Part shown: positions 8,859 to 17,499 of the stretch, piece after piece
Layout of the letters: every line of letters begins with the position of its first letter
Position numbering within the stretch: the stretch's first letter is position 1
DNA from: Propioniciclava soli
GTDB taxonomy: Bacteria > Actinomycetota > Actinomycetes > Propionibacteriales > Propionibacteriaceae
Direction of reading: 5' to 3'
DNA length: 64,000 bases
NCBI RefSeq assembly: GCF_014858005.1
Contig: NZ_JACYOT010000004.1
Coordinates: forward strand, 434,001 to 498,000
Position numbers and translations under genes: made by a program
Notes under the pieces: model-generated
Seen by the model: the letters and a program-made list of their open reading frames with translations, nothing else
Told to the model about the DNA's origin: nothing
The model's database searches: none

Positions 8859-11153
8859 ATGAGTGAGACCATGCCGGGTGACCAGGCCCTCGGCGAGGCC
8901 ACGTCCGCGGCCGCCGCGCCCCCGCCGCCGGACCGGGCACCCGAACGCCTGAGCATGCGCAAGGTGCTCGCGCGCCTCGGCTCGGCCAAGCCGGTGGGCG
9001 CGGTGCAGCTCGAGCCGTTGCTCGCCGCCATGCGCCAGCACCACCCGAAGGCGGACGCCGCCCTCATCGAGCGCGCCTACCGGGTGGCCGAGCAGTACCA
9101 CGACGGCCAGCTCCGCAAGAGCGGCGACCCCTACATCACCCACCCGCTGGCGGTGGCGTCCATTCTGGCGACGCTCGGGATGAACGAGGCGACCGTGTGC
9201 GCGGCCCTGCTGCACGACACTGTGGAGGACACGGACTACTCACTGGAACAGCTGGGCGCCGACTTCGGCCCGGAGATCGCCCGCATGGTCGACGGCGTCA
9301 CGAAGCTCGACAAGGTCAAGTACGGCGAGACGGCCAAGGCGGAGACGATCCGCAAGATGGTTGTGGCGATGAGCCGCGACATCCGCGTCCTCGTGATCAA
9401 GCTGGCCGACCGGCTGCACAACATGCGCACGCTGGGTTCGCTGCGGCAGGACAAGCAGATCCGCATCGCCAACGACACCCTCGAGATCTATGCGCCGCTG
9501 GCCCACCGGCTCGGCATGAGCGCGATCAAGTGGGAGCTGGAGGACTTGGCGTTCTCGGTGATCGAGCCGAAGGTGTACTCCGAGATCGTGAAGCTCGTCG
9601 CCGAGCGCGCGCCCCTGCGCGAGCAGTACCTGCGCACGGTCATCGACCAGGTGAACGCCGATCTCGCGGCGAACCGGATCAAGGCGGTGGTGTACGGCCG
9701 GCCGAAGCACTACTACTCGATCTACCAGAAGATGATGGTGCGGGGTCGGGACTTCTACGACATCTACGACCTCGTGGCCCTGCGCATCCTGGTGGACGAC
9801 AAGCGCGACTGCTACGACGTCCTCGGCATCCTGCACAACCGGTGGAAGCCGGTGCCGGGCCGGTTCAAGGACTACATCGCGATGCCGAAGTTCAACCTGT
9901 ACCAGTCGTTGCACACGACCGTGCTGGGCCCGGGCGGCAAGCCGGTCGAGCTCCAGATCCGCACCCACGACATGCACCGGCAGGCCGAGCACGGCGTCGC
10001 GGCGCACTGGCGCTACAAGGAGGGCAAGAGCGCCGGCAACGAGATCACGTGGGTGCAGTCGATCTCGGAGTGGCAGAAGGAGACCGAGGACTCCGGAGAA
10101 TTCCTCGACACGTTCACCGAGGAGATCGTCAAGAACGAGGTGTTCGTGTTCTCGCCCAAGGGCGACGTCATCTCGCTGCCGGCGGGGTCGACGCCGGTGG
10201 ACTTCGCCTACGCGATCCACACCGAGGTCGGTCACCGTTGCATCGGCGCGCGCGTGGACGGTCGCCTGGTGCCGCTGGACTCGACGCTCGACATGGGGAT
10301 GAGCGTCGACATCATCACGTCGAAGGCGCCCACGGCCGGGCCGAGCCGGGACTGGCTGGGGTTCGTCAAGACGCCTCGCGCGCGATCGAAGATTCGGCAG
10401 CACTTCAGCCGGGAGCGGCGCGACGAGGCGATCGAGACGGGCAAGGACGCCTTGGCGCGACAGATGCGGCGTCAGCAGTTGGCGTCCCGGCTCTTGACGA
10501 GCGAGGTGCTCGTCGGGCTGGCGCAGCACTTCCATGTGTCCGACAGCCAGTCGCTGCTCGCCGCCGTCGGGGAGGGCACCATCGGCGCGCAAGCGGTGAT
10601 CGCGCAGCTCGTGGAGTCGATGGGCGGGGGCGTGGCCGCGGCGGAGGCGTCCCTGGTGGACGAGGCGCTGCTCCTGCAGCCCGGACGCAAGCTGCCGCGC
10701 GGGCACACCGGCGTCGTCGTGCAGGGGGACGCCGGCCTGCAGACCAAGCTGGCGAAGTGTTGCCTGCCGGTGCCGGGGGATCCGATCGTGGGTTTCGTGA
10801 CCCGCGGGGACGGCATCTCGGTGCACCGCGAGGACTGCACGAACGTCACCGCCCTGCGGCGGATGTCGGACCGGATGGTCGACGTCTCCTGGGCGCCCAC
10901 CACGGACGCGGCATTCACCGTGGCCGTCCAACTGGAGGGGATCGACCGGCAGGGCATGCTCTCCGACGTCACCCGGGTGCTCTCGGAGCTGCACACCTCC
11001 ATCGCCTCGGTGAGCGCGAACGCCACCCCGGACCACGTGTTCACCATGCAGCTCACGTTCCAGGTGGCCGACCCCAGCCTGTTGGAGACCGTCATGACCG
11101 GCCTGCGGCGCCTCCCGGGTGTCTACGAGGTCAACCGGGTGAAGCCAGGCTGA
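8859..11153 (+). CDS. rel: Bifunctional (p)ppGpp synthetase/hydrolase
   Basis: This RelA/SpoT homologue makes and degrades the alarmone (p)ppGpp in response to uncharged tRNA on the ribosome. The 764-residue protein has the long multidomain layout. The HD hydrolase domain (HTVEDTDYSLEQLGADFG, with HD in LLHDT) covers about residues 75-230. The synthetase domain (GRPKHYYSIYQKM, residues about 290-400) follows, then TGS (about 430-490), a zinc-finger/helical region and the C-terminal ACT domain (about 690-764). Both catalytic domains look intact, so the protein is expected to be bifunctional. ATG 8859 follows GGGAGGTGGGG. Confidence 0.96.
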   Translation: MSETMPGDQALGEATSAAAAPPPPDRAPERLSMRKVLARLGSAKPVGAVQLEPLLAAMRQHHPKADAALIERAYRVAEQYHDGQLRKSGDPYITHPLAVASILATLGMNEATVCAALLHDTVEDTDYSLEQLGADFGPEIARMVDGVTKLDKVKYGETAKAETIRKMVVAMSRDIRVLVIKLADRLHNMRTLGSLRQDKQIRIANDTLEIYAPLAHRLGMSAIKWELEDLAFSVIEPKVYSEIVKLVAERAPLREQYLRTVIDQVNADLAANRIKAVVYGRPKHYYSIYQKMMVRGRDFYDIYDLVALRILVDDKRDCYDVLGILHNRWKPVPGRFKDYIAMPKFNLYQSLHTTVLGPGGKPVELQIRTHDMHRQAEHGVAAHWRYKEGKSAGNEITWVQSISEWQKETEDSGEFLDTFTEEIVKNEVFVFSPKGDVISLPAGSTPVDFAYAIHTEVGHRCIGARVDGRLVPLDSTLDMGMSVDIITSKAPTAGPSRDWLGFVKTPRARSKIRQHFSRERRDEAIETGKDALARQMRRQQLASRLLTSEVLVGLAQHFHVSDSQSLLAAVGEGTIGAQAVIAQLVESMGGGVAAAEASLVDEALLLQPGRKLPRGHTGVVVQGDAGLQTKLAKCCLPVPGDPIVGFVTRGDGISVHREDCTNVTALRRMSDRMVDVSWAPTTDAAFTVAVQLEGIDRQGMLSDVTRVLSELHTSIASVSANATPDHVFTMQLTFQVADPSLLETVMTGLRRLPGVYEVNRVKPG

Positions 11154-11154
11154 T

Positions 11155-11292
11155 GGGGGCTGGTCGGGGTTGGTCGGGGCTGATCCGGGGCTGCTCCGGG
11201 GCTGGTTGGGGCTGCTCGGGGCTGATCCGGGGATGATCGGGACTGCTCGGGGCTGGTGGGGGCTGGTCGGACTGGTTGGGGCTGATCCGGGT
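11155..11292 (+). repeat. G-rich short-period repeat, quadruplex-prone
   Basis: Directly after the rel stop come about a dozen degenerate copies of an 11-12 base unit such as GGGGCTGGTC or GGGGCTGATCC. Runs of three to four or more G occur every 7-8 bases on the plus strand, the spacing that favours G-quadruplexes in the rel mRNA 3' end. No coding potential is seen. Confidence 0.8.
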
Positions 11293-11514
11293 CGGGATCC
11301 TCGGTGGTGGCGGTTGCGCCCCCGCGGCCGTGATCGGCGCCGACACGCACACTTCGGTCTCAAACCCTCCTCTAGGGCGCGTGATCACCCCCGTTTGAGC
11401 GCCGCGCAGGCAGGGGAGCGGCCCCGGGGTGGCGGACGCTCGATGCCTGGCCTGCTCGTGGCCCGAAGCGGAGGTACCTGGCGCACCTCGGAGGCAGGTG
11501 GCGCACTTCGAATG

Positions 11515-11584
11515 CACGTGGCGCAGTGCAACTCACCTGGAGGGCCTTGGACGGGCCGCCACGTGAGCTGCACTGCGCCACGTG
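11515..11584. repeat. Long imperfect palindrome with GGCC-flanked loop (dispersed element, copy 1)
   Basis: Arms at 11515-11540 and 11559-11584 match at 24 of 26 positions. The 18-base loop AGGGCCTTGGACGGGCCG is exactly the reverse complement of the loop at 56304-56321. The flanks on both sides (from about 11479 and to about 11612) contain further GTGGCGCAC or GCGCCACGTG half-sites. This marks a mobile or structurally selected non-coding element. It could serve as the rel terminator. Confidence 0.85.
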
Positions 11585-11711
11585 CCCCGGACGCGCGCCA
11601 CGTGGGCTCCGACGAGGTGACCCCCGGCGTCCTCGTGCCTGGCCGGGGACACACCTCCCTGTCCTTGACGCCGCCGCCCTGCCCGAAGACGACCAGAAGC
11701 CTGTTGCGAAG

Positions 11712-11905
11712 GCAGGGTGGTGGGATTCTGGCAGGGCGGCGGACGTAAGGACAGGGTGGCGGGCCCAGCGACAGGGTGGCCGTCGCAACGACAGGGTGGC
11801 GGGGCCAGCCACAGGGTGGCCGTCGCAATGACAGGGTGGCGGGCCCTACCGCCAAGGACGCCGTCGCAACGACAGGGTGGTGGGACCTCTCGACAGGGTG
11901 GCGCC
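11712..11905. repeat. 20-bp repeat array, about nine units
   Basis: CAGGGTGGC or a one-base variant begins at 11713, 11732, 11752, 11772, 11792, 11812, 11832, 11873 and 11894. Spacing is therefore almost exactly 20 bp, with one unit near 11852 degenerated. Between cores the filler alternates between a GGGCCAGC type and a CGTCGCAA type. The core and period are those of the array at 236-275. Confidence 0.9.
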
Positions 11906-11977
11906 CCCAACGGTGGCCCAGAACCCCAGGGAACGCCCCCAACGAGGGACTCGGCGGCATCCAGACCGAGCGGCCGA

Positions 11978-12101
11978 CCGCACGCGTACCGGCAATGCCT
12001 GACGCCGGCCGCACGCGTCCCGGCAATGCCTGACGTCAGCCGCACGCATGCCGGCAAGGCCGGACGCCCGTTGCTTGCGTCCCGGCAACGCCGGACGCCC
12101 C
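11978..12101. repeat. 31-bp tandem repeat, four units
   Basis: Units start at 11978, 12009, 12040 and 12071 and share the frame CCGCACGCGT-CCGGCAA-GCC-GACG. The first two differ at only three positions and the later ones diverge more. The array ends 28 bases before the stop of the minus-strand DUF349 gene. It may be that gene's 3' untranslated region. Confidence 0.88.
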
Positions 12102-12129
12102 AGCGCGCAGCGCGCGGACGGGCGTCCGC

Positions 12130-13374
12130 TCAGCGGGTGAAGTCCGCCAGGGTGGCCTTGGCCTGATCGAGCCAGGTGGTGTAGGCCGCGACGGAGTCCT
12201 GGGCCTTCTTGACCGCGGACGCGTCCCCGCGGGCCTCGGCCTTGGCAATCCGCTCCTGCAGCTTCTCGATCTCGGCGCTGAGCATGTTCACCGTCTCCTC
12301 GGCGCGCTGACGCGCTTCGGGATCGGTGCGCTTCCACTCGGCGTCCTCGGCCTCCTTGACGGCACTCTCCAGCTTGCGGAGCCGCTGGTCGAGCGGGCGG
12401 ATCGCGTCGCGCGGCACCTTGCCGAGCGCGTTGTACTCCTCCAGGAACGCTCGGTACGCCGTGCGCGCCGCGACGGGATCGGTGACGGGCAGCAGATCCG
12501 CCTCCGCCTTCGTGAGCAGCTCCTCCTTGGCAGTCTGGTTGCCGGCGAACTCCTCGTCCTGCACCGACTGGGCCGAGGTGCGGGCGTTGAAGAACTGGTC
12601 CTGCAGCCCGCGGAACTCGGCCCACAGCTTCTCGTCGGCGTCGCGCTGGGCGGAGCCGGCGGCACGCCAGCGGTTCATCAGTTCGCGGAACGCGCCGGCC
12701 GTCGGCCCCCAGTCGGTGGAGTCGGCCAGCTCGCGGGCCTCGGCGATGATCTCCTGCTTCGTGGCCTTCGCGGCGTCCCACTTGACCGATTGCTCGGCGA
12801 ACTGCGCCTTGCGCCGGCGCGTGTACGTGGTGCGCGCGGAGCTGAAGCGGTGCCACAGGGCGTCATCGGTGGCGCGGTCGATGCGGGGGAGGGCCTTCCA
12901 CTCGTCCAGCAGGGCGCGGAATCGGTTGACGCCGCCGCGCCAGTCGTTGCCCTGGGCGATCTTCTCGGCCTCGGCGACCATGCCCTCCTTGGCGGCGCGG
13001 GTCGCCTCGTTCTGCTTGGCCCGTTCGGCCTTGCGGGCCTCCGTCGCCTCGGTCAGCTTCGGCGCCAGGGCGTCCAGCCGTGCCGTCAGCGACGCCAAAT
13101 CGCCCACCGCGTTGGCCCCCGTCACCGACTTCGTGACCGACGTGATCGCCTTGCGGGCGTCGTCGGGGGAGACGAGCCCCGAGTTCAACCGCTGCTCCAG
13201 CAGCGTCACCTCGAGCTCGAGTGCCTCGTACCGGCGGACGAAGAAGGCCAGCGCTTCCTCGGGCGAGACGCCGGGCACCTGGCCGACGGCGCGTTCGCCG
13301 TCCGCCGTCGTCACGTGGACGGTGCCGTCGGAATCGACCCGACCGAAGCTCGCCGGACCCTGTGCATCAGTCAT
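12130..13374 (-). CDS. DUF349 domain-containing protein
   Basis: The 414-residue protein consists of repeated DUF349 modules of about 75 residues. Each is a helical hairpin with Trp residues near its ends, for example NDWRGGVNRFRALLDEWK and DSTDWGPTAGAFRELMNRW. A long helical, coiled-coil-like C-terminus follows (SAEIEKLQERIAKAEARG). DUF349 proteins are widespread in actinobacteria and their biochemical role is not settled. The start was set at the ATG 13374 (MTDAQGP); the longer frame to 13422 adds sequence without similarity. It is divergent from the metallohydrolase gene at 13440. Confidence 0.88.
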   Translation of the reverse strand: MTDAQGPASFGRVDSDGTVHVTTADGERAVGQVPGVSPEEALAFFVRRYEALELEVTLLEQRLNSGLVSPDDARKAITSVTKSVTGANAVGDLASLTARLDALAPKLTEATEARKAERAKQNEATRAAKEGMVAEAEKIAQGNDWRGGVNRFRALLDEWKALPRIDRATDDALWHRFSSARTTYTRRRKAQFAEQSVKWDAAKATKQEIIAEARELADSTDWGPTAGAFRELMNRWRAAGSAQRDADEKLWAEFRGLQDQFFNARTSAQSVQDEEFAGNQTAKEELLTKAEADLLPVTDPVAARTAYRAFLEEYNALGKVPRDAIRPLDQRLRKLESAVKEAEDAEWKRTDPEARQRAEETVNMLSAEIEKLQERIAKAEARGDASAVKKAQDSVAAYTTWLDQAKATLADFTR

Positions 13375-13426
13375 GCGCCCCATCTTGCCCCATAACGCGC
13401 GCGCGGTCGCGCCGAGTCCCAATCGC

Positions 13427-13432
13427 TAGGGT
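13427..13432 (+). promoter_or_regulatory. -10 box, leaderless start of the MBL-fold gene
   Basis: TAGGGT ends seven bases before the ATG at 13440, so the predicted transcription start falls on or next to the start codon. No Shine-Dalgarno is needed in this arrangement. Confidence 0.6.
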
Positions 13433-13439
13433 GGGAGCC

Positions 13440-14117
13440 ATGTTCCTGACGTCCTTCCCGGCGGGCCCGTTGCAGGCCAACTGCTACGTCTGGTCCGCCG
13501 ACGACGCCCACGCGGTCGTCGTCGACCCGGGCGTCAACGCGGCCGACGGCGTCCACGGCATCCTCACCGAACAGGGCCTCACCCTGGACGCCGTCCTCCT
13601 CACCCACGGCCACCCCGACCACGTCGGGGCCGCCGCGGACGTGGCCGATCGCCACGGCGTCCCCGCCTATCTGCACGCGGCGGACGCCCCCATGCTCGAC
13701 CCGGCCACGCTGCCGGACTGGGCTCGCGAGATCGTCGAGCGTTTCGGTGTGAACCACACCGCACCGGCCGACCTGCGCCTGCTCGCCGGCGGTGAAACGG
13801 TGGACGCCGCGGGCGCCCGGTTCACCACGGTCGCCGCGCCGGGGCACACGCCCGGATCGCTGCTGTGGCGCGTGGAGCTGCCCGAGCGCTTCGCGCAGGC
13901 TCCCGAGCTGACCGAGCTCGTCTTCACCGGCGACGTGGTGTTCGCCGGCGCCATCGGACGTACCGACCTGCCCGGCGGCGACCACGCCACCATGCTCACC
14001 ACGCTCGCCGACGTGGTGCTGGCCCTGCCGGACACCGCGGCCCTGCTGCCCGGTCACGGCCCAGAGACCACCCTGGCCCACGAGCGGGCCACGAACCCGT
14101 TCCTCCGATCCCACTGA
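13440..14117 (+). CDS. MBL-fold metallohydrolase (glyoxalase II-like)
   Basis: The 225-residue protein carries the metallo-beta-lactamase metal motif THGHPDH (about residues 58-64). Other ligand positions are APGHTPGS (about 124), FTGDVVF (about 160) and LPGHGPET near the C-terminus. This set binds two metal ions and hydrolyses thioesters or similar bonds in the hydroxyacylglutathione-hydrolase branch. Actinobacteria mostly use mycothiol rather than glutathione, so a mycothiol thioester is a possible substrate (inference). It lies eight bases before hisS, an arrangement seen in many actinobacteria. Confidence 0.9.
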   Translation: MFLTSFPAGPLQANCYVWSADDAHAVVVDPGVNAADGVHGILTEQGLTLDAVLLTHGHPDHVGAAADVADRHGVPAYLHAADAPMLDPATLPDWAREIVERFGVNHTAPADLRLLAGGETVDAAGARFTTVAAPGHTPGSLLWRVELPERFAQAPELTELVFTGDVVFAGAIGRTDLPGGDHATMLTTLADVVLALPDTAALLPGHGPETTLAHERATNPFLRSH

Positions 14118-14125
14118 AGGTGACC

Positions 14126-15445
14126 ATGCGACCCAAGCCGCTCTCCGGCTTCCCCGAGTTCCTGCCGTCCGGACGCATCGTCGAGCAGGCCGTGCTCGAC
14201 ACGCTGCGCGAGACCTTCGAGCTGCACGGCTTCGCGTCCATCGAGACCCGCGCGCTCGAGACGATGGACTCCCTGACGCGCAAGGGCGAGATCACCAAGG
14301 AGGTGTATGTCGTCCGGCGGCTGCACGCGGCGTCCGACGACGTCGCCGAGCTGGGCCTGCACTACGACCTCACCGTGCCGTTTGCGCGCTACGTGCTGGA
14401 GAATTCGGGTCACCTGACGTTCCCGTTCCGCCGCTACCAGATCCAGAAGGCGTGGCGCGGCGAGCGACCCCAGGAGGGCCGCTACCGCGAGTTCTGCCAG
14501 GCCGACATCGACATCGTGGGCGAGAACACCCTCGCCGAGCACCACGACGTCGAGGTCGTTCTGGTGATGCTCGAGGCGCTGGAGCGGCTCCACGAGCGCT
14601 TCGGCGTGCCCCCCGTCGTGATGGCCGTGAACAACCGCAAGCTCGCCGAGGGGTTCTACGCGGGGCTGGGCATCGAGGACCATCTTGCCGTCCTGCAGCG
14701 CGTCGACAAGTTCGACAAGATCGGACGCGACGGCGTCCAGAGGTTGCTCGTCGATGAATTGGCGCTGGACGCCGGCGTCGCGGCCACGTGCCTCGACCTG
14801 GCCGAGATTCGCACCGCCGACACCTCGTTCGTGGAGCGCGTCCGCGCCCTCGGCGTGCAGCACCCCTTGCTGGACGAGGGGCTGGCGTCCCTGGCAGAGG
14901 TGGTGACCGCGGCGGCAGAGGCTGTTCCCGGGCGGCTGGTCGCCGACCTGCGGATCGCCCGCGGCCTGGACTACTACACCGGCACCGTCTACGAGACGCA
15001 GATGACCGGGTTGGAGTCGCTGGGTTCGATCTGCTCGGGGGGACGCTACGACGCGCTCGCCTCGGACGGGAAGCGGACGTGGCCCGGGGTGGGCATCTCG
15101 CTGGGGGTGAGCCGGATCGTTGCGCCGCTCGTGGCCCGCGGGGCACTGACGGCGTCGCGCTCGGTGCCCTCGTGCGTGCTGGTGGCGGTGGACGCGGAGG
15201 AGACGCGCGGGCAGGCGTCCGCCGTGGCGGCGCAGTTGCGGGCGCGGGGCATCCCGACCGAGGTGGCGCCGAAGGCGGACAAGTTCGGCAAGCAGATCCG
15301 CTACGCCGACCGCCGCGGCATCCCCTACGTGTGGTTCAGCGACAACTCGGTGAAGGACATCCGCTCCGGTGAGCAGGTCCCGGCCGACCCGCAGACGTGG
15401 ACGCCGCCGGCGTCCGACCTGCGCCCCACGGTCACCGCGGGCTGA
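14126..15445 (+). CDS. hisS: Histidine-tRNA ligase
   Basis: A class II aminoacyl-tRNA synthetase that charges tRNA-His. The 439-residue protein has motif 1 near residues 40-55, motif 2 (FRRYQIQKAWRGERPQEGR) around residue 97, and the histidine-specific segments GLDYYTGTVYE near 280 and GGRYDALA near 305. A C-terminal anticodon-binding domain follows (from about 345). The first residues, RPKPLSGFPEFLP, are the usual actinobacterial opening. ATG 14126 follows GAAGGTGACC. Confidence 0.96.
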   Translation: MRPKPLSGFPEFLPSGRIVEQAVLDTLRETFELHGFASIETRALETMDSLTRKGEITKEVYVVRRLHAASDDVAELGLHYDLTVPFARYVLENSGHLTFPFRRYQIQKAWRGERPQEGRYREFCQADIDIVGENTLAEHHDVEVVLVMLEALERLHERFGVPPVVMAVNNRKLAEGFYAGLGIEDHLAVLQRVDKFDKIGRDGVQRLLVDELALDAGVAATCLDLAEIRTADTSFVERVRALGVQHPLLDEGLASLAEVVTAAAEAVPGRLVADLRIARGLDYYTGTVYETQMTGLESLGSICSGGRYDALASDGKRTWPGVGISLGVSRIVAPLVARGALTASRSVPSCVLVAVDAEETRGQASAVAAQLRARGIPTEVAPKADKFGKQIRYADRRGIPYVWFSDNSVKDIRSGEQVPADPQTWTPPASDLRPTVTAG

Positions 15446-15487
15446 CGCCCCCGCTGCCGCGCGGCTCCGGACGACCGGGGCTGGGCG

Positions 15488-15535
15488 TTTGGACCCGAGG
15501 AAATGGCGCCATGGCGCCATTTCCTCGGGTCCAAA
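15488..15535. repeat. Perfect 48-bp palindrome (copy 1 of pair)
   Basis: This stretch equals its own reverse complement over all 48 bases. It begins TTTGGACCCGAGGAAATGG and is centred on GGCGCCATGGCGCC. The same 48 bases recur at 18026-18073. It sits 42 bases after the hisS stop. It can form a 24-bp stem without a loop on DNA (cruciform) or a strong RNA hairpin. Confidence 0.95.
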
Positions 15536-15547
15536 TCTTCAGAAAAC

Positions 15548-15567
15548 CCTGTCCAGCGATGGACAGG
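15548..15567 (+). promoter_or_regulatory. Short inverted repeat upstream of the SRPBCC gene
   Basis: CCTGTCCA and TGGACAGG form an 8-bp perfect inverted repeat with a four-base spacer, about 85 bases before the start of the SRPBCC gene. It could be an operator or a small hairpin. No regulator binding it is identified. Confidence 0.4.
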
Positions 15568-15652
15568 TGTGGCACGCTTCCCCTGCGGCAATCCCGCGCG
15601 TCGTGACCGCCTCGGCCCTCCGACGCACCCCGCCCCAGAGAGGAGGCTCTCG

Positions 15653-16120
15653 ATGACCGCGAACGTGATCGTGGTGGTCGAGCGAAGGCTGGATCATCCC
15701 CGACCCCGCGTGTTCCGCGCGTGGACGGCCCCCGAAGAATTGGCGCAGTGGCGCGGCAGCCCCGGCTGGCACGTGGAGGCCGAGACGGTGACGTCCGACC
15801 TCACGCTCGGTGGGCGCCACCATCACGTGAAGGTGCGCGACGACGACCCGAGCGTCCGCGTCACCACCGACGCCGTCTTCACGGAGTTCTTCGACCCCGA
15901 CGTCTTCGTCGCCAAGCAGCGCATCACCGGGGACGCCGACATCGACCCCGACACCCCGCTGGAACTCCGCGTCGAGTTCACCGCCCAGGGCAAGCAGGCC
16001 ACCCTGGTACGCATCATCCAGGGCCCCTACGCCCCGGCCGTGGCGCAGTACCACGCCGACGGCTGGGAGGCCGAACTCGGACGCCTCGACGCGTACCTGG
16101 CACGGGAGGAGGCACGATGA
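15653..16120 (+). CDS. SRPBCC (AHSA1-like) domain protein
   Basis: The 155-residue product has the fold signature of the START-like/AHSA1 superfamily: an N-terminal strand then RPRVFRAWTAPEELAQW, a pattern found in most bacterial AHSA1 proteins. These have a deep hydrophobic pocket and act in lipid, polyketide or stress pathways, so no specific role can be given. AGGAGG 11 bases before ATG 15653 supports the start. The stop overlaps the next gene (ATGA), making a coupled pair with the MFS transporter. Confidence 0.82.
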   Translation: MTANVIVVVERRLDHPRPRVFRAWTAPEELAQWRGSPGWHVEAETVTSDLTLGGRHHHVKVRDDDPSVRVTTDAVFTEFFDPDVFVAKQRITGDADIDPDTPLELRVEFTAQGKQATLVRIIQGPYAPAVAQYHADGWEAELGRLDAYLAREEAR

Positions 16121-17496
16121 CCGCCGCCACGACCGTGGTGCGCACCAAGCCGTTGATGAACATGAAGCAGATCCTGCTCATGAACCTCGGCTTCTTCGGC
16201 ATCCAGTACAGCTTCGGCATGCAGCAGACGGCGGTGACGCCGATCTACAGCTTCCTCGGCGCGAACCCGCACGACCTGCCGCTGCTCAACATGGCGGGTC
16301 CGATCACCGGCCTGCTGATCCAGCCCATCATCGGCGCATGGTCGGACAGGGTGTGGAGCGAGAAGTGGGGACGCCGCAAGGCCTTCTTCATCATCGGCGC
16401 CATCGGCTGCTCGATCTGCCTGTTCCTCTTCCCGTTCGTCGCCGCGGTGTGGATGGCCGTGGTGCTGTTGTGGCTGCTCGACATCAGCAACAACACCGCC
16501 ATGGAGCCCTACCGCGCCTTCATCGCCGACCGGCTGCCGCCCTCGCAGGTCGGCAAGGGCTTCCTCGCCCAGTCGTTCTTCACCGGCCTGGGCATCACGC
16601 TGGCCAATCTGTCGCTCGCGGTCTTCCAGGCGCTCATCGCCGGCGGCACCGCGGCGGGCATCCCGTATTGGGTGTTCGGCTCGTTCATGCTCGGCGCCGT
16701 CTGCTCCATCTCGACCGTGCTGGTCTCCGTGATCTCCACCCCGGAGCTGCCGCCCAGCCCGTCGGAGCTGGCGGAGCTGAAGCGCAAGCGCGAGGCGGGC
16801 AACCCGGTGGTCGGCACCTTCCGCGAGATCGGGGAGGCCATCGTGGAGATGCCCGTCGAGCTGCGGAAGCTGGCGCTCGTCTACCTCTTCCAGTGGTACG
16901 CCATGAACTGCTACTGGCAGTACGTGGCGCTCACCGTCGCCGACTCGGTGTTCGGGACGACGGACACGCACTCGGCCGAGTACCAGGACGCCGTCGCCTG
17001 GACGGGCCTGGTCAACGGCGCCTACAACATCGTCACCTTCAGCGTGGCGTTCGCGCTGGTCGCGATGGCGCGCCGCTACGGCGCGAAGTGGGTGCACATC
17101 GGTGCGCTGCTGTGCGCCACGGTGGGCCTGCTCGTCTTCCCGCACATCACCGACCGGTTCCTGCTGTTCGTGCCGATCATCGGCCTCGGCATCGCGTGGG
17201 CGTCCATCATGGGGGTGCCCTACATCATGGCCGTCCGCATGGTGCCGTCGTCGCGCTACGGCGTGTACATGGGCGTCATCAACATGATGATCGTGATCCC
17301 CATGCTGATCCAGACGCTGACCTTCGGCTGGGTGTACAACCTGCTCGGCGGCGTCCCCGGCAACGCGATCACCTTCGCCGCGATCCTGTTGGGGCTCGCC
17401 GCGGTGGCGATGCTGTGGATCAAGGAGCCGCCCATCGTCAAGGACATGGACGAGGTCTCCGTCACCGTTCCCGATTCGCTGTCGCGGGAGGGCTGA
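16117..17496 (+). CDS. MFS transporter, SLC45/GPH-like sugar transporter
   Basis: The 459-residue integral membrane protein has about 12 helices. It carries the loop 2-3 motif WSDRVWSEKWGRRKAFF and the segment MEPYRAFIADRLP, which resemble the sucrose/SLC45 and glycoside-pentoside-hexuronide groups of the major facilitator superfamily. A sugar or glycoside substrate carried by cation symport is likely but not specified by sequence. It is preceded by an overlapping SRPBCC gene and followed three bases later by a universal stress protein. The trio lies between two copies of one palindrome. Confidence 0.86.
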   Translation: MTAATTVVRTKPLMNMKQILLMNLGFFGIQYSFGMQQTAVTPIYSFLGANPHDLPLLNMAGPITGLLIQPIIGAWSDRVWSEKWGRRKAFFIIGAIGCSICLFLFPFVAAVWMAVVLLWLLDISNNTAMEPYRAFIADRLPPSQVGKGFLAQSFFTGLGITLANLSLAVFQALIAGGTAAGIPYWVFGSFMLGAVCSISTVLVSVISTPELPPSPSELAELKRKREAGNPVVGTFREIGEAIVEMPVELRKLALVYLFQWYAMNCYWQYVALTVADSVFGTTDTHSAEYQDAVAWTGLVNGAYNIVTFSVAFALVAMARRYGAKWVHIGALLCATVGLLVFPHITDRFLLFVPIIGLGIAWASIMGVPYIMAVRMVPSSRYGVYMGVINMMIVIPMLIQTLTFGWVYNLLGGVPGNAITFAAILLGLAAVAMLWIKEPPIVKDMDEVSVTVPDSLSREG

Positions 17497-17499
17497 GCC

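Noticed and set aside
11533-12057. Open frames through the repeat field after rel
   Set aside because: They are created by 20-bp and 31-bp periodic repeats and palindromes; no start signal or homology.
15503-15540. Short peptides starting inside the 48-bp palindrome (MAPWRHFLGSK in both copies)
   Set aside because: Both copies would encode it only because the palindrome contains ATG; no ribosome site and continuation differs.
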